Shown here: piece after piece, positions 30,800-39,950 of the stretch
Layout: every line of letters starts with the position of its first letter
How positions within the stretch are numbered: the first letter of the stretch is position 1
From: Metridium senile
Taxonomy: Eukaryota; Cnidaria; Anthozoa; Actiniaria; Metridiidae
NCBI GenBank assembly: GCA_949775045.1
Contig: OX459097.1
Coordinates: 2,763,598-2,827,597, forward strand
DNA: 64,000 nt
Reading direction: 5' to 3'
Made by a program: the position numbers and the translations under genes
The notes under the pieces: model-generated
The model's input: only the letters and a program-made list of their open reading frames with translations
Told to the model about the DNA's origin: nothing
The model's database searches: none

Positions 30800-31228
30800 T
30801 TACAGCATGCCTATTTTCGGAGTTGATTTGGTAGCCTGTGGGATAGGAATTTTTGATGGTGGTGGTTCTTTGAATGATTCTGGTACATGAGTCGGAACAT
30901 GTGATAAATCAACTACTCTGTTTTTGTAGTACCTCATAAACATATCAACTGCGGTAAACCCTATTCCAACTAGAGAAAGCACAGTTGTAAAAGATAGCTC
31001 TGGAAACCAAGCTTTTTGAGACGAGCCCTCATCGTCTACTGTAGCTTCTTCAGGGAGCGTTTCCGCTTCACGTTTCATTTCCCTAGCCAACGCTTCTTTC
31101 GCCTTCCTATTATATTCTGCTAATTTACGCCCCGCAGCTACTTTTTTAGGATCTTTTTCCTTAGCACCGCTTTTTGCTGGAAGTGGGTTCTTTGTTATTT
31201 GTTCAACAACTTGATTTTCGTCTGACAT
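30800..31228 (-). CDS. Charged protein with one central transmembrane helix
   Basis: The protein has 142 residues. The first 80 are Lys/Glu-rich. Residues about 80-103 (FTTVLSLVGIGFTAVDMFM) are hydrophobic, followed by a Pro-rich tail (PESFKEPPPSKIPIPQ). TTTAAAGATTC lies ~40 bp upstream of the ATG. Unknown function. Confidence 0.72.
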   Translation of the reverse strand: MSDENQVVEQITKNPLPAKSGAKEKDPKKVAAGRKLAEYNRKAKEALAREMKREAETLPEEATVDDEGSSQKAWFPELSFTTVLSLVGIGFTAVDMFMRYYKNRVVDLSHVPTHVPESFKEPPPSKIPIPQATKSTPKIGML

Positions 31229-31267
31229 GATTCTTTACTTGTTCAAGTAAAGAATCTTTAAATCAAA

Positions 31268-31353
31268 TCATGCTCAAGAGTGTGCTCAAGAGTGTGCTTA
31301 GGCGTGCTCAATAGTTTTGCTCAGTTTTGCTTAGTTGCGCTTAAGAGTTTTGC
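31268..31353. repeat. Degenerate TGCTCAAGAG short tandem repeat
   Basis: Repeated TGCTCAAGAGT and TGCTCAGTTTTGCT motifs follow the next gene's stop and run into its last codons. They fill the only sizeable gap in the structural block. Confidence 0.6.
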
Positions 31354-31881
31354 TCAGTTTTGCTCAAGAGCTTGCTCAGTTGTGCTTGAAAGTTCTTGGA
31401 TTTTGTTGTCAACCTCCTCTGAAGGTGTTAATTTAACATGCTTAGCGACTTGAAAGAGAGCGCTAGCAAGTGCTACCAATCTTCCACCTCTCAATACCAA
31501 GAGACCTGCAAAGTTTGAAAGTTCACGCTTTACCAACTCGTCGTTCTGCAAGTCTTTGCAAAGAGCATCAGAGTCATCAATAGGAACCACATAAGATATG
31601 GCTTGAGTGGCTACTTGAATAGTTGACTCCACTAATCCTCCTGCGACCTGTTTTCCCAATACAGTCTGATAGCGCACAAAGTACTTTTCGACTTCACTGT
31701 TTGAGAGTTTCTTAATATCACCTAAACTCATGTTAACGCCGAGATACTCCTTAGTAGTCCCCAACGATGCGAGAATGGCTAGTGACTCACGTTTTACTTC
31801 AACATCATCAGTCGGTAGACTAGACGCAGCGTCGACAGCGACCTTAGGTTGTTCCTCTATATAATCTTCAACGCTTGCCAT
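31354..31881 (-). CDS. Polinton protein of unknown function, 175 aa
   Basis: The frame is open to 31,977, but an upstream start would overlap the ATPase gene. ATG at 31,881 (MASVEDYIEE) avoids this and has GGTTTAAAGAG ~40 bp upstream, so it is preferred. The protein is mostly helical with an amphipathic middle (AGGLVESTIQVATQAISYVV, then LLVLRGGRLVALASALFQVA) and an acidic C-terminus. No known domain. It is located directly after the ATPase. Confidence 0.72.
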   Translation of the reverse strand: MASVEDYIEEQPKVAVDAASSLPTDDVEVKRESLAILASLGTTKEYLGVNMSLGDIKKLSNSEVEKYFVRYQTVLGKQVAGGLVESTIQVATQAISYVVPIDDSDALCKDLQNDELVKRELSNFAGLLVLRGGRLVALASALFQVAKHVKLTPSEEVDNKIQELSSTTEQALEQN

Positions 31882-31919
31882 CTTTTCTTGTTTCGTTTTG
31901 AAACAAGAACAACAACTCT

Positions 31920-32546
31920 TTAAACCACTGCTGGAATCTCCAAATAACACTGAAATGGATACCTCAAACAGAAACACAGCCTCGAATATCGTTCTGCTTT
32001 TAAAAGTTCTTGAAACTTTTTACGAGTCTCAACGTCTAAATCACCTCCATAATCTTCAAAGAGAGTTTTTGTACCAATTTGAGACGGATTATGGAATGCG
32101 ATGACACAGGCGACGTTGTCACGGAATTTCTTTGCTATACTTGTGAGCTGTTGCGTCAATACCCACACTGATAATTTATGATGCCTTCCAGAGTATGCTA
32201 GATCTATAAACTTGTTCGAGCTTCTCTTAAGATCTTGAGACGCAGCACAATCATCCAAGATAATTAACGTATTTGTACCAGAAAATACTTGTGTGCAATC
32301 TTTCAAAAGCTCGTTTATTTCATCAGTGTTACTAGCATCTGGCGATAATACCAAGAAACGTTTATCCCCACGAGCAAATCTATTATAGGTTTTATTTATT
32401 GCAAAAGTCGGACATATTAGAACAATATAATCAAACACATTGCGGAACGGACCTCGGAGCTGATCCGTGAGGAATTTGGTCTTGCCGCAATTTGTGTGTC
32501 CACTAATGATACACGAAAACGGGACTTTATCTCTTAATTCTTGCAT
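31920..32546 (-). CDS. Genome-packaging ATPase (FtsK/HerA-type, Polinton family)
   Basis: The protein has 208 residues. Walker A is GHTNCGKT at residues 16-23, Walker B is LIILDDC near residue 97, and a later WVLTQQL segment matches sensor-like positions of the HerA/A32 class. In Polintons and related viruses this enzyme pumps DNA into preformed capsids, using ATP. Length is close to the usual ~200-250. It sits immediately downstream of the capsid gene, a conserved pairing. All key residues are intact. Confidence 0.92.
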   Translation of the reverse strand: MQELRDKVPFSCIISGHTNCGKTKFLTDQLRGPFRNVFDYIVLICPTFAINKTYNRFARGDKRFLVLSPDASNTDEINELLKDCTQVFSGTNTLIILDDCAASQDLKRSSNKFIDLAYSGRHHKLSVWVLTQQLTSIAKKFRDNVACVIAFHNPSQIGTKTLFEDYGGDLDVETRKKFQELLKAERYSRLCFCLRYPFQCYLEIPAVV

Positions 32547-32574
32547 ACTTTTTGTATTACAACAGTATTTATTT

Positions 32575-33816
32575 TTAATACATTATTGAACGCAAATTTG
32601 AGTTCATAACCTCCATTAATGCGTCTGCCGCTACAAACATGTGACAGTTTATATTACCGCTTCCTCCTGTCTTTCTCTTAATTTCTAGTTTTACTCCGTC
32701 TCGCGTGTTGTTCAAGACCAGGCCTCCTCCATGAATGCTGTTATCTGGGTGTGTCCTCAAGTCGATCCACAGAGCAAACTTGTTGTCCGCGTAAAAATCT
32801 TTTTGCTTAAGTGAACTCGTGAAACCAAAACGTTTCTTTATCGATTCCCACAAATCAGCTGGTATCATTCCTTTTGAATAGAGTCGATTTGGCATTCCGT
32901 CGATGTTAACATGAATTGATTTTATATCTGGGCTGACAAATTTCTCAGAGTCTCGTGTTCCCCCTGTGTGGTTCTCTGTAAATAAACAAAGCACTCCTGT
33001 CATTGACTTTCTCGGTAGATTTATATGTTCGTTAATAACCGAGTCATTTGGCTTGGAGATGGTGAACGTCTTGTGAAGAATGATGTTCTCGAAGAAGAAG
33101 CCTTTTCCAACTTGATAGGAGGCCGCTGCCTCCCGAGCAAGGTATTCACTGGAAATGCATAGGTACTCCAACTCAAGGTTTGTGATGGTGTAATTAGGTG
33201 GTGATGTGGTGCTTGAATAGACAACAATGTCTGATATGGGGGCGAGTGTAATCTCAAATGTAAGTGGGTGTGGTAGGGCCTTTGGGTAGAAAACACCATG
33301 GTCATTCAGAATAGGATGGTCTAGTGGGATTTTGTACTTGGTGTTGTGAACTGCTGCAAGAGCTACCTCTTTTGCATCAGAGGTAACCTTGTCTCCTGCG
33401 TTCGTTCTGAGTTTTCTCATATTCTCTGATGAGATACCCTGTTTCAATAGATCCTCTCGTTCCTCCTTGGGGATGAATAGGTCGTGATACGTTTGAAATA
33501 GATCGTATCGTTGGGTATCTTGCAGTGTTTCTCCGCCGAAAAGAACCTTGAGTCTAGACACCAGGTTTCGACCAACGTTGTTGACGAGAGTATTATTTGC
33601 ATGCCCTGTGACGCCTAAGTCGAATAGCAAGGATACACTTCCTGGAACAATCACTACATTCTCTGCAAGTTTTGGAATGTTCACATAAAGAGTCTCTCCG
33701 GGGTTTGCAGATGAGGGGTTCAGTGTGATTCGATTTAGCGAGGCTTCAGCCTTCAAACCGAAAGGCTCTCGTGGGATTCTGTTTGGATTTAATCTCTCCG
33801 AAATTACTTGAGACAT
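32575..33816 (-). CDS. Major capsid protein, double jelly-roll type
   Basis: The protein has 413 residues with the profile of Polinton/adintovirus major capsids: LNPSSANPGETLYVNIPKLA early, VSRLKVLFGGETLQDTQRYD and YHDLFIPKEER in the first roll, PLDHPILNDHGVFYPKALPH and LTFEITLA at the first roll's end, and a second roll ending in HMFVAADALMEVMNSNLRSI. It would form trimeric hexons of an icosahedral shell. It is divergent from the integrase with only 34 bp between the two starts; that gap carries TTTAAAGATT for the capsid gene. Confidence 0.9.
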   Translation of the reverse strand: MSQVISERLNPNRIPREPFGLKAEASLNRITLNPSSANPGETLYVNIPKLAENVVIVPGSVSLLFDLGVTGHANNTLVNNVGRNLVSRLKVLFGGETLQDTQRYDLFQTYHDLFIPKEEREDLLKQGISSENMRKLRTNAGDKVTSDAKEVALAAVHNTKYKIPLDHPILNDHGVFYPKALPHPLTFEITLAPISDIVVYSSTTSPPNYTITNLELEYLCISSEYLAREAAASYQVGKGFFFENIILHKTFTISKPNDSVINEHINLPRKSMTGVLCLFTENHTGGTRDSEKFVSPDIKSIHVNIDGMPNRLYSKGMIPADLWESIKKRFGFTSSLKQKDFYADNKFALWIDLRTHPDNSIHGGGLVLNNTRDGVKLEIKRKTGGSGNINCHMFVAADALMEVMNSNLRSIMY

Positions 33817-33850
33817 AATTAATTTTAAGAGAAGGATAGATAATCTTTAA

Positions 33851-34846
33851 ATGAATAACGAAAGCAGGTTATCAAAAGTATACTACAGTACCAAGGGGTA
33901 CTGGAAAGGCTATGAAGCTATCAATAAATTGGTGGATGCTGCTAAAGTGAGCCAATCTACATCTAAGAAGTGGCTTGAGAAACAAGCGCTGTGGCAGATC
34001 TATCTACCGCCTCCAAACTATATTCCGAGACCGCATTGGGCTGTTGTCAAAACAAACTATATCCACCAGGCGGATCTATTGTTCTTAACTCACGATACTG
34101 TAAAACGAAAGACCTACAAATATGCGCTGTTAGTGGTGGATGTTGCATCAAGGTATGTTGATGCTGAAGCTCTAACGAGTAAAGATTCAAGTGGACTTGC
34201 CAAAGCGTTTGAAAGAATCTATTCAAGGAAACTCAAGTGGCCAAATACGGTGATTGTCGACCCCGGCACAGAATTTATGGGTGATGTTACAAAACTCATG
34301 AAAAAGAAGGGTGTTACCATCCAGCGAAGTGAGGCTAAAAACCATAAAGCTCAATCTGTGGTAGAACGAGCAAATCGAACTTTGTCTGAAAGATTGTATA
34401 GTCATCAATATGCTCAAGAGATGTTATTAGAAAATGAAAGGTCAAGAGAATGGGTGAAGAGGTTACCAGAAGTTTTGGAAGCAATGAATAGTAAGCCAAG
34501 GCGGATTAGTGGAAAAGAACCTGATAAAGCTTTGAAACTGAGAGAAGTTGATGTTAAATCTGTCAAATATAAACGGCCTGTCGGACTTGACGAAGTGAGA
34601 CTACCCCCTGGAGTTAAAGTAAGATATTTGCTTGCACCGGGTGAAGACGAAGGAGGTGATAACCGTCGTGCGACGGATCCGGTCTGGAGTTTGGATATCT
34701 ATGATTTATCGCGCAGTGTTGTTTCGGCTGGACAGCCTGTGTTGTACTATCTATCGGAGGGTGGACCTAGGCGTGGATTTAGTAGGGAAGAGCTTCAGGT
34801 TGTGCCTCCAGACACTGAGTTGCCACCTGATAGCGTTCTGAAATGA
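33851..34846 (+). CDS. RVE-family integrase (Polinton type)
   Basis: The protein has 331 residues. The retroviral-integrase catalytic triad is intact: D75 (HQADLLFLT), D137 (TVIVDPGTEF) and E172 (QSVVERANRT), spacing D-35-E. The N-terminal ~60 residues (SKVYYSTKGYWKGYEAI) are the Polinton-specific helical region; no HHCC zinc finger is seen. The C-terminal part is a basic, beta-rich SH3-like region. It joins element ends to target DNA. Its last 52 bp overlap the 3' end of PolB on the opposite strand. Confidence 0.93.
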   Translation: MNNESRLSKVYYSTKGYWKGYEAINKLVDAAKVSQSTSKKWLEKQALWQIYLPPPNYIPRPHWAVVKTNYIHQADLLFLTHDTVKRKTYKYALLVVDVASRYVDAEALTSKDSSGLAKAFERIYSRKLKWPNTVIVDPGTEFMGDVTKLMKKKGVTIQRSEAKNHKAQSVVERANRTLSERLYSHQYAQEMLLENERSREWVKRLPEVLEAMNSKPRRISGKEPDKALKLREVDVKSVKYKRPVGLDEVRLPPGVKVRYLLAPGEDEGGDNRRATDPVWSLDIYDLSRSVVSAGQPVLYYLSEGGPRRGFSREELQVVPPDTELPPDSVLK

Positions 34847-37800
34847 CCGTGAGCGAAGGTGTGAACACCATCTTCACAAATGATTCGTTTGTCATCCTCA
34901 TGAGATAGGGCGACCTTGTTTACAGTCTCAGTATAAACTTCATGTTTATGGCTTCTGATTACATTCATTCTCCTCATCTGTGGTTGTTTATTGAATAGAC
35001 AATCCTTGTAGTTATCGAAACTGATGCATTTCTTTACGACAGCTTTCTTAACGCCCTTACATTTCTTTTCTTCTATACCTTCATCCATCTTGTACGAGTA
35101 GAGTTTTGCTCTCAGTCCTACAAATTCTGTAATTTGCTGACCTCCAGCCTCATCTTTAAACATTCCGATGACTTTCTTGTTTACACCCACCTCAATACCA
35201 GATGGGTGATCCTTTGGATAGTTACTGGTATCGAACTTTGCTTGAATATCTTTGCTGATATCCTTGTAAAAGTCCTCAGTCTCAATCTCATAGGCAAGAC
35301 TGTCCGTATCTGTGAACAACAACTTGGCTCTGTCACCATATTTTTGCTTGATGTAATTATAGTGAAAGTCGTACATTATCGTCTTACTTAGGTCTAGAAT
35401 GGACATGCCTAAGTAAACGGGTTTGTCAAATACCAACTTTGTTTTCTTCATGTGGATGGCGGCTAGATTTTCGCAAAAGATGGTGCGATGTTGGTAGTTT
35501 GGCTTTGATATTAACTTTTTCGCATCTTTTTCATTCGTTACCAGCCGAACGTCTACTCTGTTTCTGATGTTTTCCATTGTCTTGCCAAAGACTGAGTTAT
35601 TCATCAACTTGAAGAAATCTTTTTCAAAGTCGTTGGCTGCTTTTGCCCTTAGGTTGGTATTCAAGTCGATGTAAGGCCTCAACCAATCAGACTCTTCGAA
35701 TGTGATACCCCTATGAATCTTGGTGACTTTTAGTCCGAGGCTTTCGTAAAGTTTCAGAGTCTCATGATGAACTACGTACTTTGTTTTGTTGTCGAGGTTT
35801 GGGATTAACTTGTCTACTTTGTCGACCTTGATGCTCTCTGGAGCTAATGGGTAGTCGTTGTGTAAGTCATGTAGACGACGAGGATATTCCAGGCTGATCT
35901 CTAGAATGCATGGTTGGTGTTTCCAACCTGTTAGCTCTCGATCGATCATCCATCCAAACCCGTGGGTGGGGAGTCGTTTACTCATTGCACACCCATAGAG
36001 ATTGTTTGCGTCAAGATACGTGATATATTTAGTGGGTTGGTTGGGGTCATATTTGTCCATGTAGGGATTGTTAGCTTTACCATATCGTTTTGATATCATG
36101 GAAACACCTCCACGAATGCCTTTCTCAACCATTAGTAACATGTTAGGATCAGTTAACAGCTCTAACTTTACTTTGGTAATTTTCAAGGCCGCATCCCAGG
36201 CTAGTCCTGGCGCTGTGTAATACCATGTTGGGTCTAAACCATAATTTTTGATGCAAACATCTCTGAAGTTTTCAAAGACATCGGCTAATAGTAGTACGTC
36301 CGACTTAAGGTATAGGTCGTGGTAATCCCTAATTGTTTTCGTCTCAAAGGTTTCCCACACCTTCTTGGCATGTTGATAGTCGTCATCTGTTATGTCAGTG
36401 TCGTTGAGTCTAGAATAGAACGCATCTTTAGGCGGTAATTGGGTTGCGTTGAGTTTATCAAAGCCATCAAACCAATCGTATGGAAATACGCCCTTTCTCA
36501 ACATCATATCCGTCTTATCTACAAAATACTTTTTCGTTTCAGCTAGGTTCTTATCTGTTGGAGCGAGACACTTACTTTTAGCTAACAGACAATTCTTACA
36601 TTGATCACATCTGCCAATACCTTTGAACTGAACGACCCTTCCATCTTTTATGAATCTCTTTATACAATCTCCAGGCTCGCAGGCCTCACACTTTCCACAT
36701 TTAGTAAGATTATCAACTAAACTGTCAAGACTGGCTGTCATAAATTTGAAGCTGTCAATGAATCTTATGTCGCGCTTCACATCAACCTGCTTACCTTCTT
36801 TGTTCGTAAAACGGTCAACTACAATCTGTTTTGTGAAACTGATGTACTTTTCTTCATTACTAGGTATACAGTTTACTTTACCTTTTGATGTACCAAGGTT
36901 CTTGATAAATAGGTGTGAGTCATATCCAGACAGATTATGAAAAATGACTGAAAAGAACTTAGGAATCCTGTATTGAAGGTTGCATTCATTATGAGCTGCG
37001 CCTCTATACTTTCCTGTAAGGTGACAGTGGTCCAAAACTTTGTCTTTTTCCAGGTCACCATCACAGATGTGACATTGAGTGGCATTGCTATAGGCGATTT
37101 TATCCCTCAGAGTCATCTTAACCTTCTTAGGGAACTTGAACTTATTGTAAATGTCCTTAATGTCTGACTCTAGAGACTCAACAAACATCTGTGGGATATC
37201 TTCGTTTGGGGATGTAGCTGTATATCTTACAAGCTCGGATGAAAATATGTTGTCATCAAAGCACTTGATAAAATAGCAGAAGCCTGATGGTTTGTGCTTC
37301 TGGTATTGCTTAGTAAAGCTTTTTCTTTCATCTGGGGAACAGGTGTCTATGTTCTCTGTAAAGCTTTCAAAGTCGGCATAGACAACAAAGGGGACTCGCA
37401 TCTTTCTATTGAAATTCTTGAATGTTGTATAAAGGGGATTTCCATCCTTATCTTTTGGCATTTCAATCTTAACTTCTTCATTTTTAGAGCAGTATTCAGA
37501 ATGTTTTTCTAATGATTGTTTGCATCGAAATGAGTTCAGACATCTATAGCATAAAAATCGAGTATGATGAAATTTATCAATTTGAGTAGATACTAATCTC
37601 ATCATATTCTTTATCCAGCAATAGTGGTTTGTTTCATCGTTTGATATTAGGAGTAAGTTGATCACTTGAGCTTCATGTTTCTTACTTATTTTTAGAGGGT
37701 ATACCTCACCTTCATAACCGTAGACGTTAATCGCGTAGGGGTTTTGCTTTTCAAACTTATCAATCTGTTTTAGTGAGACGGGGAACTCTATTCCTGACCA

Positions 37801-38841
37801 GTCAAAATTCTCAGAGTTCTCTTTCATTTGTTTATTGAGTCTTTCAGGATGTGTTTTCTTAGGAAACACGGCAGAGGTTACCGCCCACTTGAAACATTCA
37901 TGATCCTTCTCGTTCTTAACATTGATGATTGCTTGCTTGGATGCTAATTTTGATGGTAGTGGTATATAGGAACTTCCAGAAATCGGTTCAAAGGGGTCGA
38001 TGTTGATATCAAAGTATTCGACTTGGTCGAATTGCCACCCAGAGCCTTTGTTTTGAAATTGCCCAATCAATTCAAGTAGACGATTTGTCATTGTATTGAA
38101 CAAGTCGGAGAAATCGGTTGATTCTGTTATGGTTTCCACGGTTGAGTGAAAGTATCCTGAATTTTCATCAATCTGCTCAGTGGCTGGGTTCTCTTTTATG
38201 AATTTACAGGTAAAGATGAACTTTACTTTGATTGGTTTCTTTTGCTGCTTAATGAGATCTATAACTTTTGGTTTTATATTAGTGATGAACGTCTTGGGGT
38301 CATACCCTTTTTGTCCATCTATCCTATGGGTTTTCAGATACCCCCCTATTGCTGTTTGTTGTTCTTTGGGTGTGGGCCGTTCAACTCTCTTGAATATACG
38401 GTTCACTTTGTCCTTTAGACTGCCCACTCGTTTATTTACAGTCTTTTTGATAGGCTCTGGGACATAAGATAATATCCAATCTGCAAACTTGTTCAACTCT
38501 TTCTTTACGGAGTTGGCCGCTCTGTTTGCTAAATGTTTGAGTGATTGGACATGGGAATTTCGAGGGGGGTGGGAAGGTTTGAGAATGGGAGCATTAATCT
38601 CAGGTATCGACTCATCAAGAATATTCGATGACGTGTTGGGGGTCGGTGGTGGTGGCGGTGACAGTGACAGCCCTTCGATAAGTTTGGTTGAAGGGGTTGG
38701 TGATGGCGGTGGTGGTGGTGGTGGTGGTGGTGGTGCGTTAGCCAACGCTTCGATGAGTTCGGCCTTACGTAATTTGTAGTAGCCTTTGATCCCTCGCTCT
38801 TTGGCGAGGGCTTTCAACTCTTTCACTGTATGCTTGTTCAT
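34795..38841 (-). CDS. Protein-primed family B DNA polymerase with SAP-like N-terminus
   Basis: The protein has 1,348 residues. Order: SAP-like region (1-33), a (P)n linker from a GGT repeat, an N-terminal domain with a C2H2-like CYRCLNSFRCKQSLEKHSEYC, exonuclease I motif YADFESF (about 485), an inserted CxxC...DHCHLTGKYRG...C endonuclease VII/HNH-like segment (588-620), exonuclease II HNLSGYD (about 635), polymerase motif A LDANNLYGCAMS (about 940), motif B NNSVFGKTMEN (about 1080) and motif C TDTDSLAYE (about 1176). These are all intact. It replicates the element from its ends with a protein primer. The start lies in the right TIR. Confidence 0.94.
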   Translation of the reverse strand: MNKHTVKELKALAKERGIKGYYKLRKAELIEALANAPPPPPPPPPPSPTPSTKLIEGLSLSPPPPPTPNTSSNILDESIPEINAPILKPSHPPRNSHVQSLKHLANRAANSVKKELNKFADWILSYVPEPIKKTVNKRVGSLKDKVNRIFKRVERPTPKEQQTAIGGYLKTHRIDGQKGYDPKTFITNIKPKVIDLIKQQKKPIKVKFIFTCKFIKENPATEQIDENSGYFHSTVETITESTDFSDLFNTMTNRLLELIGQFQNKGSGWQFDQVEYFDINIDPFEPISGSSYIPLPSKLASKQAIINVKNEKDHECFKWAVTSAVFPKKTHPERLNKQMKENSENFDWSGIEFPVSLKQIDKFEKQNPYAINVYGYEGEVYPLKISKKHEAQVINLLLISNDETNHYCWIKNMMRLVSTQIDKFHHTRFLCYRCLNSFRCKQSLEKHSEYCSKNEEVKIEMPKDKDGNPLYTTFKNFNRKMRVPFVVYADFESFTENIDTCSPDERKSFTKQYQKHKPSGFCYFIKCFDDNIFSSELVRYTATSPNEDIPQMFVESLESDIKDIYNKFKFPKKVKMTLRDKIAYSNATQCHICDGDLEKDKVLDHCHLTGKYRGAAHNECNLQYRIPKFFSVIFHNLSGYDSHLFIKNLGTSKGKVNCIPSNEEKYISFTKQIVVDRFTNKEGKQVDVKRDIRFIDSFKFMTASLDSLVDNLTKCGKCEACEPGDCIKRFIKDGRVVQFKGIGRCDQCKNCLLAKSKCLAPTDKNLAETKKYFVDKTDMMLRKGVFPYDWFDGFDKLNATQLPPKDAFYSRLNDTDITDDDYQHAKKVWETFETKTIRDYHDLYLKSDVLLLADVFENFRDVCIKNYGLDPTWYYTAPGLAWDAALKITKVKLELLTDPNMLLMVEKGIRGGVSMISKRYGKANNPYMDKYDPNQPTKYITYLDANNLYGCAMSKRLPTHGFGWMIDRELTGWKHQPCILEISLEYPRRLHDLHNDYPLAPESIKVDKVDKLIPNLDNKTKYVVHHETLKLYESLGLKVTKIHRGITFEESDWLRPYIDLNTNLRAKAANDFEKDFFKLMNNSVFGKTMENIRNRVDVRLVTNEKDAKKLISKPNYQHRTIFCENLAAIHMKKTKLVFDKPVYLGMSILDLSKTIMYDFHYNYIKQKYGDRAKLLFTDTDSLAYEIETEDFYKDISKDIQAKFDTSNYPKDHPSGIEVGVNKKVIGMFKDEAGGQQITEFVGLRAKLYSYKMDEGIEEKKCKGVKKAVVKKCISFDNYKDCLFNKQPQMRRMNVIRSHKHEVYTETVNKVALSHEDDKRIICEDGVHTFAHGHFRTLSGGNSVSGGTT

Positions 38842-39021
38842 TTTTATTATAATATCTAATTCTTTAAGCCGTTTTTCAATTTTTTAGGTCAGGGTCAGGT
38901 ATCGCTAATTTAATAGGGAGGGGTGGGTGTAAAAATATTTGACGCCGGGTGCTCTATGATTTCAATGTGTCCTCGTGGTGTGATTTCAATTTGTCCCCGT
39001 GGCGCCAAGAATCAACTACTC
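38730..39021 (-). repeat. Polinton right terminal inverted repeat
   Basis: It mirrors the left repeat and includes the PolB start at 38,841. The inner edge is where the left copy enters its zinc-repeat gene linker and the right copy enters the poly-Pro codons. Confidence 0.92.
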
Positions 39022-39345
39022 CTTGTATCAAGATACTACTTTCTTCGATTTTTCTGTCGTGCGTGTGATTCCGAAAAATTGCTTGCAAAAAGCCACAGGA
39101 ATCCCATCCGCGAGCTTTCAAACAAACACACCCCACCCGAGCGCTCAATATGTATTTCGCTCGGCGCGCGGTTAAAAATAACTTTATTATCATTAAAAAA
39201 AATTCTCAAAGAGAATAGTTGGGCTGCCTTTGGTTGACGACGGTTTTGTTGTAGAATATGTGGCGGTTGACGGCGGTTTTGTTCTAGAATATGTGGCGGT
39301 TGACGGCGGTTTTGTTCTAGAATATGTGGCGGTTGACGGTAAAAA
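39022..39345. repeat. Right flank of the Polinton, inverted match to the left flank
   Basis: Positions about 39,070-39,180 match, inverted, 23,305-23,446 (shared AGCCACAGGAATCCCATCCG). Positions 39,230-39,345 repeat the GTTGACGGCGGTTTTGTTCT satellite found inverted at 22,985-23,160. Homology outside the 292-bp repeats suggests that the element's terminal repeats are really longer, or that two related sequences flank it. Confidence 0.7.
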
Positions 39346-39805
39346 ATTTAATTTCCAACTGCAGAATTCAGCAATATTTTGTTGTAATTAAGAACGGAAT
39401 AGCCATTAGGAAACACAGGTGTAGATGTAAAATGTTGTGAAGACAGACGAGGCAAATCCAATAAAGAATGATAATTATTAGTGTTTTGAACCAAATGAAG
39501 TCGTTGAGCTGTAGCTTTGAACTTGAGGTCATAGAGCACATTAAATACGAAAATGGGACATTCAAGCGAATTATTGCAATCTAAGATCGAGATTTGAGAA
39601 GGACTCATGTATCGTTGTGAATTAGTGAGAATTACTTTCGCCGACGGTTCGTAATAAGTCAATGTTGTCATAGTTTTGCTTTTATTCGTCTTGGATATAC
39701 GCTCTGAAGATAATTCACTTGGTCTTTCATGATAGCTACCAGCGGATAAACGACGATAATAATCGCATCTTCCTTCCACAAATCGCTTGAGACGTTCGAA
39801 GCCAT

Positions 39806-39950
39806 TTACATTTCGATGAGAGGAGCAAGCTGAAAAATAATTGACTTGCCTGTGCCAGTTGGATGGTTAACGAATGCACCTTTTCCATTAGAAAAGCTAA
39901 ATAAAGCATTTAACTGGCTTTCAGTAAGTAAATTAATAGAGAATGTTTAT
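39806..39950 (-). pseudogene. RecQ-like helicase motif I fragment
   Basis: On the minus strand this reads SQLNALFSFSNGKGAFVNHP then TGTGKSIIFQLAPL, matching the start of a RecQ-type helicase: Q motif, then Walker A GTGKS and FQL. No later helicase motifs follow in frame. Such fragments recur in cnidarian repeats. The neighbouring frame at 39,348-39,779 is not recognised. Confidence 0.45.

Larger units (their letters stand above)
24624..39021. mobile_element. Polinton/Maverick-type virus-like element
   Basis: Terminal inverted repeats of ~292 bp (24,624-24,915 and 38,730-39,021, ends AGTAGTTGATTCTTGGCGCC) enclose 14.4 kb. Gene content is the Polinton set: protein-primed PolB, RVE integrase, packaging ATPase, double-jelly-roll capsid, probable penton, and small membrane or coiled-coil proteins. 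PolB and integrase converge; the structural genes form one minus-strand block. CCTTG lies next to both AG...CT ends as a possible 5-bp target duplication. All large genes are open, suggesting recent activity or endogenised virus status. No adenain-like protease is visible. Confidence 0.9.

Noticed and set aside
31882..31977. 32-codon N-terminal extension of the 175-aa Polinton protein
   Set aside because: It overlaps the ATPase gene and separates the start from the upstream motif.
24619..39026. A 6-bp target duplication typical of Polintons
   Set aside because: Only five bases (CCTTG) match next to the AG...CT ends; a sixth does not. Boundaries are therefore given from the inverted repeats.
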